A stretch of DNA of 64,000 bases from Adenanthera pavonina (GCA_026686845.1 JAIVEN010000003.1:684501-748500); one strand, 5' to 3'; numbered from the stretch's first letter, positions 1 to 13,700 are shown. The notes: generated by a model from the letters alone, not told the origin. Numbers and translations: made by a program.

Positions 1-504
1 GGTTACTCGAGTGTGATCATCTAGAATTCTCAAACTCCTTTGCAGAAATTTCATGAAATTTATCCTCATTCGCCACTATAGCTAATGTGGGACAAGAGAG
101 AGGTAGAGTAGAGAGATAAAGAAAATAAGAGGCAGAGGCAGAAAAATCTGAGAGAGAGAGAGAATCACCCAAAATTTTCAAATATTATTCAAATCAATAA
201 TTGAAGTCTAAACACAATAAACAATTTTGACTCTTATTTATAAAACTCAAATCTTAGTCCTATCCTAAGATAAGAGAACTTTTTCCAAATTATCTTAAAT
301 CTAAGCGAAAGATAAACTAATTCCTAAAGACAAATAAAAGATAAAATCTATATCCTAATAAATTCAAAATAAACTAAATTAAATCTAAAGGATAACATAA
401 ATATCCTAATAAAATATCTTTATTTAAGATCTTAGTTATTTTAGAATAAAGATAAATAATTCTAATTATCTTAGTACTATCCGTTCTCCATCCCATTCTC
501 CATG
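1..504. other. AT-rich sequence, no gene recognised
   Basis: No coding frame is recognisable here. There is a short GA-rich tract at about 150-165 and many degenerate AAGATAA/TATCCTAA-like words. It precedes the first readable copia protein sequence and is probably old transposon or EDM2 intron sequence, but neither is proven. Confidence 0.4.
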
Positions 505-3116
505 CGTTGGATCCCAAATCTGCGAAACACATTTTTCTGGAATATTCTCCTACAAAAAAGGGCTATAAATGCTATTATCATAGTACATGAAAACTGTGTC
601 CATGGATGTCACTTTCCTTGAGAAACAGTCATATTATCCCAAATTACCCATTCAGGGGGAGAACATGAAAGATGAATGGCTAATTTCAAGTTCTAATGGG
701 CCCAAGCAAGTTTTAAGCAATCTGTCCCTACCTACATCAGTCCCATCTAATCCTCAAACATCCCCAAACAGACCTGAACCAAGCCCCAACAGACTAAACA
801 GACCTGAAAAAAGCCCCAGCACTCAAAGCGGAACAAGCAGCAATTTAGCAAACAATCAGATCAGACCTGAAGATGATGATCTAATTGAGACAACGCTGGA
901 GCAGCCTAACACCAAAGAGACCCTGGTGTATTCCAGGAGGTCAAGAGAGGCAACTAAAACACCAAAGATCGTAGAAACTACCACCATTCGAGAAGACAAT
1001 AAGATTCCACTCCTAATCCAAAATCTAAAGATCTTTGTCAGCCTTTTCCCACGAGAAAAAGAGTAAGAGCATGCACTAAACATCCCATCAGTAAGTATAT
1101 CTCATATGAGAAATTGTCCCCAAATCTGCAGAAATTTGTTGCTAATGTTTCTAGTGAGAAGCTGCCAGAAAATTTTCAAGAGATAACATCTGATTCAAGA
1201 TGGAAAGAAGCCATAAACGAGGAGCTAAGGGCCCTACAAAGGAATCAGACATGAAGAATCACAAATCTTCCAAGGGATAAGATTATTGTTTGATGCAAAT
1301 GGGTTTTCACAATTCAACCTAGACGGCAATATAAACAAATATAAAGCATGATTAGCTGCAAAAGGGTTCACTCAAACTCAAGGCATAGACTACCGAAAGA
1401 CCTTTACTCCTACAGACAAACCCATACTATAAAGATTCTCTGGTCCCTTGTAGCTAATAGAGATTGGCTGTTGTATTAGATGGATGTGAAAAATGCCTTC
1501 TTGAATAGTTATTTGGAAGAAGCCTATATGGAGATACTACCAGGCCTAAGGAATCAAGAAAACTCAACAAAGGTGTACAGATTGTACAAATTTTTATATA
1601 GGTTAAAATGGTCTCACAAAGCTTGGTTTGGGAGATTCACATATACAGTGAAACATTTAGGATATAGTTTGTGTCAGACAAATCATACATTGTTTGTTAA
1701 GCACTACGAGAGAAAAATCTCAGTCTTGATTATATATGTGGATAACATTGTTATAACAGGAGATAATACAAAGGGATTTTTAAACTATAACTCTGGCCAA
1801 AAAAAAAAATTGAAGTCAAAAACCTAGGGAATTTGAGATTTTTTCGAGACATGAAGGAAGCCTTCAGGCCAAGTAAAGGGATCAGTATGTCTCAGAGAAA
1901 GTATACATTGGATCTACACAAGGAAATTAGGATGCTTGAAGCAGGGCCAACAGAAACACCTATCAAGACTACTAACAAGCTCAGACTAAAACAAGAAGGT
2001 ACACCTGTTGATACAGGTAGGTATCAAAGGCTTGTGGGAAGATTGATATATCTATCATACACTAGGCCAGACCAGACATTAGTTATCCACTAAGTGCCGT
2101 AGGCCAATTTATGAGCAAACTACAAGAGTACATGAAAGTAGTGTACTGAATCTTGGGATATTTAAAATGACTCCTGGTAAAGGCTTGTTCTTCTATAAAG
2201 GAAGAGAAAGGAATGTAGAGGTATTTACTGATACTGATTAGGCTAAATCAATTATTGATAGAAGGTCCGCTACTAGGTACTACACTTCTATGTGTGGTAA
2301 CCTAGTAACATGGAGGAGCAAGAAGCAATTAATGGTAGCTAGAATAGTGCAAATAGTCTTGTCAAAGGCGACAAGGCGAGGTGCAAAACAGACCCATCGC
2401 CTTGCATGTGAAAGGGGTGCGCCTTTTGACGCCTGGAAGAATAGAGAACCATGCCTTTTACATGCTCTAGCTTTACTATGCTTTGTTTTCATTATCATGG
2501 AGTTTGCTCATTATGCCACCACATTGCCATTGCTTCTATTTGTACTTGTAGGTTTTGTTTCTTTCACTAACTTAAGAATCAAGATATTATCTTAAAAAGA
2601 ACTAAGATTTAAGATAGTTAAATGTTACAAATTTTAATGCAAGATAGGAAAGTTTTTATTATACTCTACATATCATCTTTTTATATTATTGCACCTCGCT
2701 TCACTTAGGCGAGCGCCTCTCATCTCGGGCGTTTTATAGGCCTTGCGCCTCAAGTGTGCCTTTTGCCTTTGACTACCTTGAGTGCAGAGGCGAAGTATAG
2801 GGCACTGGCTCTCAAAACTTGTGAAGGAAAGTGGATAAAAAGGTTGTTAAAGGAGCTGAAATAGGGTTCTCAATGCCTATAAAAATGAGGTGTGACGATA
2901 TAGCAATAATTAGGATTGTAAAGAACCCAATACATCATGATAGAACTAAGCAAGTGGAGATTGACCATCATTTTAGAGAAAATTGATTTAGACATCATCT
3001 ACCTAGAATATATATATCCTCAAACTCTCAAGTTGCAGATTTCTTGACAAAGGCACTAACTATTAAGGGTGAGATTTGAAGAGCTATGTGGCAGATAAGA
3101 ATGATTATCACCTAAT
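505..3116 (+). pseudogene. Degraded Ty1/copia pol (copia A)
   Basis: Decayed copia polyprotein lying antisense in an EDM2 intron. Readable in order: the integrase-to-RT linker (KKGYKCY at about 550, then MDVTFLEKQSYYPK from 605), the RT entry region (MDVKNAFLN from 1480; the YVDN version of the catalytic YVDD motif near 1735), the RT/RNase H junction (YQRLVGRLIYLSYTRPD at about 2020) and the RNase H end (VDHHFREN-like, then a DFLTKAL-like motif near 3040). The frame is broken by several shifts and stops, and gag and protease are missing. YVDD changed to YVDN also argues against activity. An inverted-repeat element splits the RNase H part at 2354-2775. Confidence 0.85.
2354..2775. mobile_element. 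Non-autonomous TIR element inside copia A (hAT-like, tentative)
   Basis: A 422-bp block interrupts the copia RNase H frame. Copia protein reads up to the VTWRSKKQ stretch before it and resumes at AEAKYRALALK after it. Its ends are imperfect inverted repeats: TAGTCTTGTCAAAGGC on the left, GCCTTTGACTA on the right. Subterminal regions are rich in GGCG/GCGCC words (2366-2440 and 2690-2760). No transposase is present. The flanks share GTGCA, but I cannot define a clean 8-bp target duplication, so hAT membership is inference. Confidence 0.55.
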
Positions 3117-3268
3117 CACTAGCTTGAGGGGCATGTGGAGATTGACCGTCATTTAGAGAAAACTGATTCAGATATATCCTCAAACTCTCAAGTTGCAGAT
3201 TTCTTGACAAGGGAAATATTAAGGGTGAGATTTGAGGAGCTAAGTGGCAGCTAAGAATGATTAACATC
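2954..3268 (+). repeat. Tandem duplication of the copia A 3' end
   Basis: The segment from GTGGAGATTGACC through the RNase H terminus occurs twice, at 2954-3134 and 3135-3268. The second copy has an internal deletion of about 45 bp. Both copies carry the end-of-pol words (TCAAGTTGCAGATTTCTTGA). It probably arose by slippage or unequal exchange in the dead element. Confidence 0.8.
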
Positions 3269-3440
3269 TGTGAAATTTGAAGAGGAAAATACTTTCTTGA
3301 CTTTTCTTAACTAAAAGAACATGAGTACATGGCTATTTATAGAGAGAAAGAAAGGAAAATAGTACAATGCAGTACAAAACAACACAATATAGTACAATGA
3401 ATCAACAACATCCTAGACCACATTCATTAACATTCTAACA
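3269..3440 (-). repeat. 3' LTR of the nested small element
   Basis: Plus-strand sequence starts TGTGAAATTTGAAG and ends CATTCTAACA. It matches 4194-4349 apart from small indels. Confidence 0.75.
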
Positions 3441-4193
3441 CTCCCCCTCAAGCTGGAGCATATATGCACACAGCTTGCTACATTTGTAATTGAAATTAGA
3501 AGTCTTGATTTGGAATAATATGATGTAGACATAGCTGAATTGATGAAATTTGAAGGGTTGGAATGCATCACCACCTTGACAAATCAAGGTTGGAAGGAAA
3601 CACACCATGAAATCATCAAGAACAGCCATGGCCACATCAGTTCAGTTCCTAGGAAAAGTTTTCTCGGCACAAAGAGGAGACATTGGACAATAGCCATTCT
3701 CAAATTGATTAACAATGATCAAGTTGACCCTGGAAAGAGATGCAAGATGTGAAGATGACTCTGATGAATTGAATGGCAATGAAAAACTCTGGCAGACGTG
3801 CTTCCACACGCCCAAGACAGAAAACAGGACAGCTGGAGGAAGCTGGCCTGTGATGGTGCGTGACGAAGGTTCTGGCAACCAGATTTCAGGGGTTGGCTGA
3901 TCAACAGCCTCTAAACATGGTGGTGCAGCACGTGTCTCCAGTGGAGGTAGGGTGGTAGCAGTGATGAATGGACAATAGCGAAAAATGAAGGATATTAGGG
4001 TTTAAAGGAGGAAGGGAGAATGTTTGAACAGTGACTGAGGCTGAGAAGGGTTTTAGGGTTTAGAAGGAAAGGAGGGCTAGAATGAATATGGGAATAACAG
4101 GGGGAGGGCCAGAGCTTTGTTAACAGAGCTCTGGCCTTGAGACACAGAAATTTAGTTTTTCTTCTCTCTACTCAAGCTTAGGCCCTAATACCA

Positions 4194-4349
4194 TTTGAAA
4201 TTCGAAGAGGAGGAAAATACTTTCTTGACTTTTCTTAACTAAAAGAACATGAGTACATGGCTATTTATAGAGAGAAGAAAGGAAAATAGCACAATGAAGT
4301 ACAATGAACCTAGACAACATCGTAGACCATATCCATTAATATTCTAACA
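4194..4349 (-). repeat. 5' LTR of the nested small element
   Basis: Direct-repeat partner of 3269-3440. The adjoining interior sequence on its minus-strand 3' side is the primer-binding-like TGGTATTAGGGCC. Confidence 0.75.
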
Positions 4350-4371
4350 TCTAATCACCCGTTTGAGAGGA

Positions 4372-4640
4372 AGTGATGGTGAATAATAGACCATATCATG
4401 CCCAACCATATTTACTCTACTTATGGGTTATTTTCCCTATATTAGAAAGATGTAAATTTGCTAGACTAATTTTGCTATGATTTTATATGATATTATTTTA
4501 CTGCTTCATTTTCCATTCTCCCATATATTTGGAAACAGAGCAAGCTAGCTATGTGGCTGCCTCTCACTATTTAAGCTGTTCAATTAAAGTGAAGAACAGT
4601 GGTTCTGGAGTTTCTCATATATTAATAAACGTGGAAATAC
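4372..4640 (+). repeat. Probable 3' LTR remnant of copia A
   Basis: It follows a purine-rich GTTTGAGAGGAAG that resembles a copia polypurine tract and begins TGATGGTGAATAATAG. The right end is not defined, and no 5' LTR partner is visible in the window. Confidence 0.4.
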
Positions 4641-4736
4641 AGATTATCTTGCCATAAAAAGGTGAAAAGAAGACTAATCATAAAGAACCTCAGAACCAAA
4701 AACTCCAAGCAAAATTATATAAAAATAGACCAGTAC

Positions 4737-7700
4737 CCTCCATTTAAATATTTGTTTCAAAATATCTGGGTCACAAACAGATTCTGATTCCTCAATACTT
4801 TTCCCTTCATCTAGCTTCCTTAGAGCTGCTCGAACAGCCTGCATATGTAAGAGACACAAGCTTAATGAGAATTTCCCAAAGAGAAAAAAATGCCACCATG
4901 TACAAACTCATTCAAATAGTTAAATACATCAACTGAGCCTTCCAACTTCCCCGCAGTAATAGTCTTCTCCACAACATTCCGTAAGTTGCGAGTATGAGTA
5001 GATTCAAGTTTGTGCTTTTCTAATACATCGTCCATAGTGATGGATGATGTAGCCTCTTTAAACAAAGCCAACATTCTACACAAAGAAGAAAACTTATAAG
5101 CATTATCTTCATAAACACCACATAATATGACATGTCAAGTTTCAACCTAAAAACCAAGAGAATGACACTATCATGTCAAACTTCTATGACCAAGGGGAAA
5201 AAAGGAGAGAGAGTAAACTATATTGGCATCCTTTCTATTTTCAACTTTATTATAGAGATCTCCACTGTATTTAAAAACCTAAACATTGGTCCGAATTGCT
5301 AACTCTCTCAAAAGCATTCTACACATAGCTCCTAAAGACTAGGCAACAGGTTGGCTATTAACCTGGTGCTACCCGATCTTTTTGCACGCCTACTGCACAG
5401 ATTCCAAAACATCATTTATTAATTAAAATTTACATTAAAATAATTTATATTTACTACTTTACCACCACTAAACTTAAATCCCTAATTCTTTGTTTTCCCA
5501 AAATAGGGCACAGAGTGAGATGAGTAATCATCTGTACTTCCATTTCAATCCTCCATTTAACACCTTCTAGGCATGGATTTAGATGCTTATCCCATTAAAA
5601 AAAGCATAAATTTGGATTAACTTAGGCGAGACTCAACCCTTTCTACTCTAAACTTTTATTGCCTTTATGCACAAGTCTCCTTTAAAATATTCTCCAGACT
5701 TATGTTCCTCTAATCAATATTTTTCTCGTCTGTTGTGTAACTATGTTGAACCCATAACTAATAGGTCAAGCTAATGACTAACTCATGGGCATTGTGAGGT
5801 GTGAGGTGTGAGAGACAGAGAGAGTGAGGCATATAATGTAGGTTAGGAGAGGGTCAAGGAATTTGTGAGTATCAATTGGAAGAGACTTACCTCCTGAAAA
5901 GCTAGGAGTTGTGTGTTTTTCTTCCAATTTGTTTACTACTTGTGGCTAAATCCATCAGACTTACACTTTGTGTATTATTTTTTATGAGTATCATTGCTAG
6001 AATTGAACTGCAAAATTTTGGTATCAGATCAGTGCAATCTAGGAGAGGAGAAAAAAAGAAAAGAAAATAACATGGGAATCTCTCAAGAAGAATTTGAAGG
6101 AATGCTTGCTAGATGGAGAATGGAGAAGTTGGAGAAGTATAAGTTACAGAACATGTAGAAAACATGATCAAAACAATGAAGGAGATGAAAAGGATCTTCA
6201 AGGATCTAAGCACAAAAATGGAATAGAGGAGAAGAAAGAAGAAAAGAAAGATGGAACCAAAAAAAGAAAAAGAGGAACATTGTTTGATGAAGGCTTGACA
6301 ATGATGGATACAAAGAATAAGTCTATTCAAGACAGTGGAATGGAGCTACCACTACCTTTTGACAACAACTTGGTCGAATCAAAGACCACAAAAAAGACAA
6401 GTCTACCAATATTAGACTGTCTTCAGTTCAATCAGGAAATCTAAAGGAAACCATCATTGAAGAGATTATGAACATTGAGAAGTAACAAATCATTGTAAAT
6501 GGCCACAGGAAGAAAGATGAGAGGAGAGATGGGCTTTATTGACCCAAGACCCAAAAGTTTACGAGGGATCTAAACCAGACAAAGGAAACCAGAAGACACA
6601 ATCTTCCGACAACAATAACAACATAAAAGGGAGTAAATGGGTCTTAGATTGAGTAGTGAAAATCAAATGGGGCATAAGTATAATACTGGATAGGCAAGGA
6701 AAACTACATGGGCTCTATTAAAATAGTATAGTGGCCCAATTAAAATAGCATACTGGATAGGCAAGGCAAACTAGATGGGCTCTATTAATTTCGATAGGCA
6801 AGGCAAATAAGCCCATAACCTGGTCAAAAGAGGAACCAATTATGGTGAATGCACAACTCGCTTTTTTATTTGTGCATTCTAATCTTTGTGAAGAGTTGAA
6901 GCTTTTCACATTGATTATAGATGTAACAAATGGAGAGAATTAGGCTAAAGGTAATTAAGGATCCAGTATAATAAGGTTGCAAGAAACTTGGGTTCTTGAT
7001 TAGGCTAAAGAGGTTAGGTGGGGAATAGGCCCAAAGTAGCTTCTGAAATACATATCAATTACCTACTAGGCTTTCTAGAAAAGCGTGGTCAAGAATCAAA
7101 TCACAATCAATGTAATATCATTAGATAGGGTCGAGGTTAACCAGATGATGGTTTGTATAGGATTTATTTTTTGTGACTTTTGCACTTGATTTGTGATTGT
7201 TCTTTGTATATGATAACATACATGCACAGTTGCTTAATCAATGAAAATAGGGCATTATCCCACATGGTCTCAAAGCTGGGGTCCAAATTGAGACCAAACT
7301 CGTCAAGCATGACGGAAAACACCAATATGAAGGTCCCAATAGTGAAAGAGTTGAGTTTTAGCTAAACTGATGCATTCACGCTAGGTTTAGGGTTCAAAAA
7401 CTCCATCATTATCGACTAGACTATAGCAAGACCCAACCTAGGTTTGGTCTTCAAAAACGCTAGGTTCAGACTTCCACAAAAATGTTTCTTCACAATCACT
7501 GCTCAAGAACTCATCATAAGAGATTACAACAAGTGGATACAAGGCCCTCCATTGGAAATAGGATTAAGAAGGACGAGGCATGGGTTCCTCATTGGAACAA
7601 CTAAGGCACTTGAGAACCTCGAAATCGATGCCTATCTTCAATGAGAGAACGAAAATTGCATAGGCAATGTTTCTCAAATAGCCAAACATCGAGATCGAGC

Positions 7701-10700
7701 TAAAGGTGACCAAAGTAATTGTCTCTTCTTTCTCACAAATGTTACAACTAGTGACATCAAGCTCAAGTCTAATAGGTGGTCAATGCCATTAGCTAGTCAA
7801 CACCATAATTTCTACTGTAAAGAGAATGCTCCTTAGCATTTGGAAAGCAATCAAAGAAACTACTCAAATGTTGAAAATTAATGATGCTGCAATTTTTTAG
7901 ACAAAAAACCATGAAGTGGATTTGTTGTTAACATTACAAGCTGCTAAGCATATACCAAAGGCTTGTATCAGCTTTGCTAGCACTAAAAGGTAATTTTCTT
8001 CAGTCTTTAAAAACCTCCCGCTGTAAGACTACTTAAATTATTGATTCTAGAGCATCAGAACGCATGACCAATTGTTATCAATTATTCACCTCGTATGTAC
8101 CATATGTTGGGAATTTGAAGTTCAAAATTGCATATGGTTCCCTCTCACATCTAGTTGGAAAATGGATAATACATATCTTAGATTCCATAACCTAGGAATC
8201 AATACTCCATGTCCCAAATTAACCTGCAACCTACTTTCTATTAGGCAATTAACCAAGCAATCCAATTGTTGTGCTAAATTCCTTCCATCCTAGTGAATTT
8301 TCCAAAACCTATCGTCAGAGAAAACAATTGGCAATGCTAAGGAGTGCAAGGGGCTCTACAATTTTAGAGCTAAAGTGTGTAATCCACTCGTTACTATATT
8401 AAGTAATTATATATATATCTTTAAAAATAACAATGACCTTTTTTATGGCACAAGAAAATGGGTCACCCAAATTTCTATTACCTATCTCAGTTGTATCCAT
8501 CATTATGCTTAAATAAGAGTGGCCTTGGTATTTCGTGCAATACTTATGAATTAGCCAAACACCACAGAGCATCCTTTCAAAGAACCAATTATAGGCCCAA
8601 TAAACCTTTCACTACCATTCACAATGATTTATGGGGTCCCTCTCATGTTCCTAATCGCACAAAAACCAAATGGTTCATTGCCTTTATCAATTATCACACT
8701 CGTCTCTCTTTGATTTACCTTCTAAAAGACAAGTCTAAGGCTCCCTCTATGTTCATCAATCTCTATAGCATGATACAAAATCAATTCAATTCCAGCACCC
8801 AAATTCTCCATACTGAGAATGAAACAATATTTCAACCAAACTCCAAGTGTCTTTCTTCAAAAACAAGGCATCATTCATAAAAGTACTTGTGTTAATACTA
8901 CAACAAGAAGTCTTATCCTACTAAATAAGATTAGTTACATAAATCATATGATGCCGTTATACTCTAATCAAAAACCAACTTTTCAAATGTATCATTCACC
9001 ATGAGATCCCATTTTATAACTTCCTTAAATATCCCTTTTGGTTTCCCTTTACACCTCCTTCTAAGACTAAAAATCATTTGATCAACTCTTCTTACTGGTG
9101 CCTCTTACAACTTTCTTTGCACATGTCTAAACAACCTTAAACAATTTTCAATAATTTTATCCTCGATAGGTGCCACACCAACTTTTTCTTATATACAATC
9201 ATTTCTAAACTTGTCTTTTCTTGTATGTGTACATATCCATCTTAATATTTTCAACTGATGCTACCCCATTTTTTTTCTAAAAGAAAGAATAGACACATAT
9301 TTGAAATTGCCCAGGCAGTAACATTTACTTGCAATGTGCCAAAATACTTTTTGGGGTGATACTATTTTGACAGCCACTTACCTAAATGCCCATTAAAGTG
9401 TTATCCTTTGAAACACCCCTGAAAAATTACAAAATACGTACCCTACCTTTCATCTTGAGACTAATCTTCCTCTAAGGGTATTTGGTTGCTCAACCTTTTG
9501 TTCATATCCACCAAAGCTCCAAGCTTGAAGCCCATGCTATCAAATATGTGTTTCTAGGGTATTTACAATCCTAAGAAAGTTACAAATGCTATGATCCCAT
9601 CACCAAATGCACCTTTGTTAGCCTTGATATAACCTTCTATGAAGATACCCCATTTTATCCCAAGCCTTCAATTCAGCAAGAGAACTTAGGGTCCATTTGG
9701 TATCATGAAACTTAAGCTGGGGAAGTGGAAATGGGCACAAATTTCACTCATTTCGTGTGTAAGAAGCCACTTCACTAAGGAACCCATTTCCCACAAAATA
9801 CATGGAAGTGGGTTCCTTCCCACATTTGATGGAACTCTACAAAGTTCCGTGCAACTCCTTTTGTGAGACATTTTCACCCTCTACGTCTCCCTTAGCAATA
9901 GCGACGGTGTTCACCCTATAGCAACAATGACAGCTTTTCCCAGTGACAACGACGATTCTCCTCCAGGAACAACGTTCAATCTTCATTTTGACTTCACCAT
10001 CTATGGCTCTTTGTGTGCGTCTCGCCCTTCAATAATAGTGGGCGAGGGTCTTGCTGGCAACAATTCAAGCTTGTGATTTTGCTTCTCTTTGATTTCTAGT
10101 CATGCGAAATGGTTCTTTGATTTGATTTCAGGATCCATGGATGCTGTTGATTTCTGGTTTTGCTCTTCTTCGTTTTCTTGATCTCTATGGCTTTGCCTGA
10201 CAGTAGTGATGCCTCATTTGTGGTCTCATTTCCGAATCGCTGAGGGTAGTTCTTTGTGGTCTAAGGATCTTTTTTTTTTTTTGTTAGGGGGGGGGGTTGG
10301 CATTTAGTCTATTACTATTATAAACATACATTTCAAATAAAAATTATATAATGATTCCATGTGCATTCCAAATATATTTTAAAATCTACTTCCATTCCTT
10401 TTCATGTTCCACTTCCACTTCTTTCAAAAACTCTTCCATGATACCAAATAGGGCATAAGTGAATCTCATACTTGGGAAGAAGAATGCAGTAGAGAACAAA
10501 TTGATTTATGTACCGCTCACCTCCACACTCTTCCCCTTCACATTCATCTCTTGTGCCAAATACAAGCACATTCAAAAACACGGGGAGATACAAAAGAACA
10601 AAATAACAAGTGATGGTCTACTCAAAAAAGGCATAAATATAACAACAGTGAGCACCTTCTACATGAAGCGCCAAAATAGATTTTGAACCTATGGTAGTTC

Positions 10701-13700
10701 CTAAACCATCTAACTCTAAGCCATCTGAGCAAGTAGCTGAAACTTCAAACCCTGAACAGGTAGTTGAAATTTCAGACCTTGACCTACCAATTGCCTTGAG
10801 CAAACAAACTTGCTCTTGTACATGACATCCTATTAAAAAGTTTGTTTCCTATTATGCTTTATTACCCCCATTTCATACTTTCACTACTAACCTTGATAAA
10901 GATTCCCAACAATATACAGGAAGCACTTTTAAGGCACCAGAAGGTAGGAAGTGGTCATGTAGGCGAAGGAGTAAGAAGAGGGTTAACGAATTTGTGAGTA
11001 TTGATTGGGAGAGGCTAGCCTTTCAAATAGCTAGGAGTTGTGTGTTTTTCTCTTATTGTCTACTACTTATAGCAGAATCCATTAGACTCGCACTCTATGG
11101 ATTATTTTGATTGAGTACAATTTCTAGATTTGAGTTCCATAACCTACTCAATCAAAGGAGAATCGAATATATATCTATCATTATCCACACAAAAAAAAGT
11201 GTTTAAAAGAAGTTTAAAATGCTAAAAACATGAGTTGAAAATGATTACTTAATAAATACTTAGCTTAAAAGAGGGGAAATTTATTCCTAAAAAAATTAAA
11301 ATTAGGAGATTTAAGTTAAGAAAGAGTATTTTGGCCCAAAAAAGTTAAAATTAGTAAGTTAACAATTCATTAACAATTGAATGAATGAAAATGGAATCTT
11401 AAAAATAGAGGAGAGATCTATATAACATAATTTCTTATTTCAATGAAATTATATGTAGGTTTCCAAAATAAACGTGAAGTCTTCATAATTAAAACAAAAT
11501 CCAAAGAAAGTCAAAGTATTTCACTTTTATTAAAAATTAAAAAAAAGAAAGTAAAAACAACAACAACAACTAGCAGGGAGAGAAACATAGTCACCTCCTC
11601 TCTGAATCAGCATCTAACCGAGGCAATGTACTACTTAGCTCCTTATTAGCAGGCTTCACAAGGTGGGACTTGTTAGCTCCACTATCATCATTTTTCCCAG
11701 CCTCAATTTTCTTAGAACTCTTCAAAGCATATGGTCTTTGGCCCAATGAGAATTGGCTCCCCTCACCATCAAGCTTTTCAGTTTCCTTGGAGATTGACTT
11801 CCTTTTTTCACTCACGTGCTTTCCTGGTGCATCATTTGCTTTTCGTTTCCTTGGGACAACTGATGCAGAAATGATTTTCTCAGACTTTTTGTTTGTACCA
11901 GCTTTCCCAAAAGATGATTTCTCTGTCAGTTTAGATACTTTGGGAATAGTTCGTTTGCAAGAATAAACATCTTGGTCAACATTGTTTTTATTTGACAGAA
12001 CTTTATCTTGTGTTGAAGCCTTAGTCTCTTCCTGCAAGGAGGAATCAATTTGTCGAACAGCACGTTTAACCTTGGTAAATTTGATATGGTCCCTTTTAGG
12101 AGTTCCAAGTTCATCATCAATCTCATGTTTTCTGGTCCAACAAATGAAAAAAATAAATAAAATAAACAAGGAGCAAAACATGACTAAAATGAATAACAAT
12201 ATGAACTCCCTTTTTTGACACTTACAAACAATATATCAGTATGCGGTTATTTGGTAATAGGCCTTCCCAAGCCCTTGTCAGAATACCCTCTTCCTCCATA
12301 TCTTCAAAAGCAATCTCTCTGATAAGGGCAACTTCAGCATCAACCCACTAGACACTTAACAATAAGAACCATAAAATGCAGCATAAAAACATAAATGCAA
12401 AAGTGAAAAATAAAAGTAACCTTGGCAAACATTTGCGATGATATGTTTTAGGACAACGCCTACAAACAGCAAATTGCAACTCATCTTTCTTCTTATTTTC
12501 TGTCCGTTTACAGATGCAGCACTTATGAACGGGACAAAGAAAGTCTTCTCCAGAAATATTTTCCTTGAGTTCTTTTGCAACACAGGATAGATGGTAAAAG
12601 TGGCCACAAGTTGCATTACCACATTTAAAGACCTAAAGGAGAAATTCCAAGAAACTTTCAGTTCCATATATCATAAAGAGGCTCCACAAGAACCCTCCAA
12701 TTTTTAATAAATTGAAATAAGAAAATAGAAAATTCAAATACTAAGCAGAACTCAGACATTAACTTAGCAGAAAATTAATTATCCAGGTACAGCCTCTTCC
12801 TGGAAAAGGCATCAAAAGTAACAGTTCCCCAAACGGCAGAATATTATTATAGGTCAACTTGGTCAGCAGGGATGGATGTGCCAGATGAGAAGTGAATGTT
12901 AAGCTTTGAAGACAATGAGGCACATGGTTCTTCCTCAAATTAAAATTTATTATTAAAAAAGGTAACATTGACAAATAAAATTTGCAAAAAAAATTAATAA
13001 GAAAAAAATCTAATGCAACAATTACTCACATCTGTATAGGAACTAAATAACACTTGATGAGGACAATACATATATATATATATATATGAACCAATCATCA
13101 AATAAAGAGCAGTTCAAAATCTTGCACAGCTATACCTCAGCACCACCCGAGGATTTATCAGAGGAGCCTAACTTGCCACATACAAAGCACTGGTGCTGTT
13201 CATACTCACAATTCTTACAATAAAAATTCTGGATCTCCTGCCAAATTTCATCCCAGACAAGCAATTTTCTACATGAAGATATAAAGAACAAGGAAATAGG
13301 AACAGATAAGTAATATAGACATATAAATAGGATAAAAGGCCCATACGTCGACTTCCTTTTGAGTAAGACCAAGAGAGTCACAGAGAGATTCTGCACCATC
13401 CTCCTCTGTTGCATGGAATGACCTCATGCATTTTCCTTCGCAACTATATTTGTCATTTGAAACTTTACATTATGAGAAAAGAAAACTCAAATATTCCATA
13501 AAAAAGGTAAGTAAACAAATTGGCATATAAAGCACAGAAACAGATTGACTTATGAGAAAGAAATTCATACCATAACAATTTACCACCATTGTCACAAAAC
13601 ACACAAACAGAATCAAACAAGTCAGATCCATCATCTTGATCTGACTCTTCAGCAGCTTCATCAATTGCAGCATCATCAAAATCGTCAACTATAAATGCAG

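Larger units (their letters stand above)
3269..4349 (-). mobile_element. Small non-autonomous copia-type LTR element nested in copia A
   Basis: Two direct repeats of about 172 and 156 bp bound a 753-bp interior. Read on the minus strand, the 5' LTR (4349-4194) starts TGTTAGAAT and is followed by a primer-binding-like site TGGTATTAGGGCC (4193-4181). A polypurine tract CTTGAGGGGGAG (3452-3441) sits just before the 3' LTR (3440-3269). The interior has only small unrelated frames, so the element depended on enzymes from elsewhere. Host copia sequence resumes after it (compare 3101-3123 with 3253-3268 joined to 4352), which shows a later insertion. I could not define a clean target duplication. 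Confidence 0.75.
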
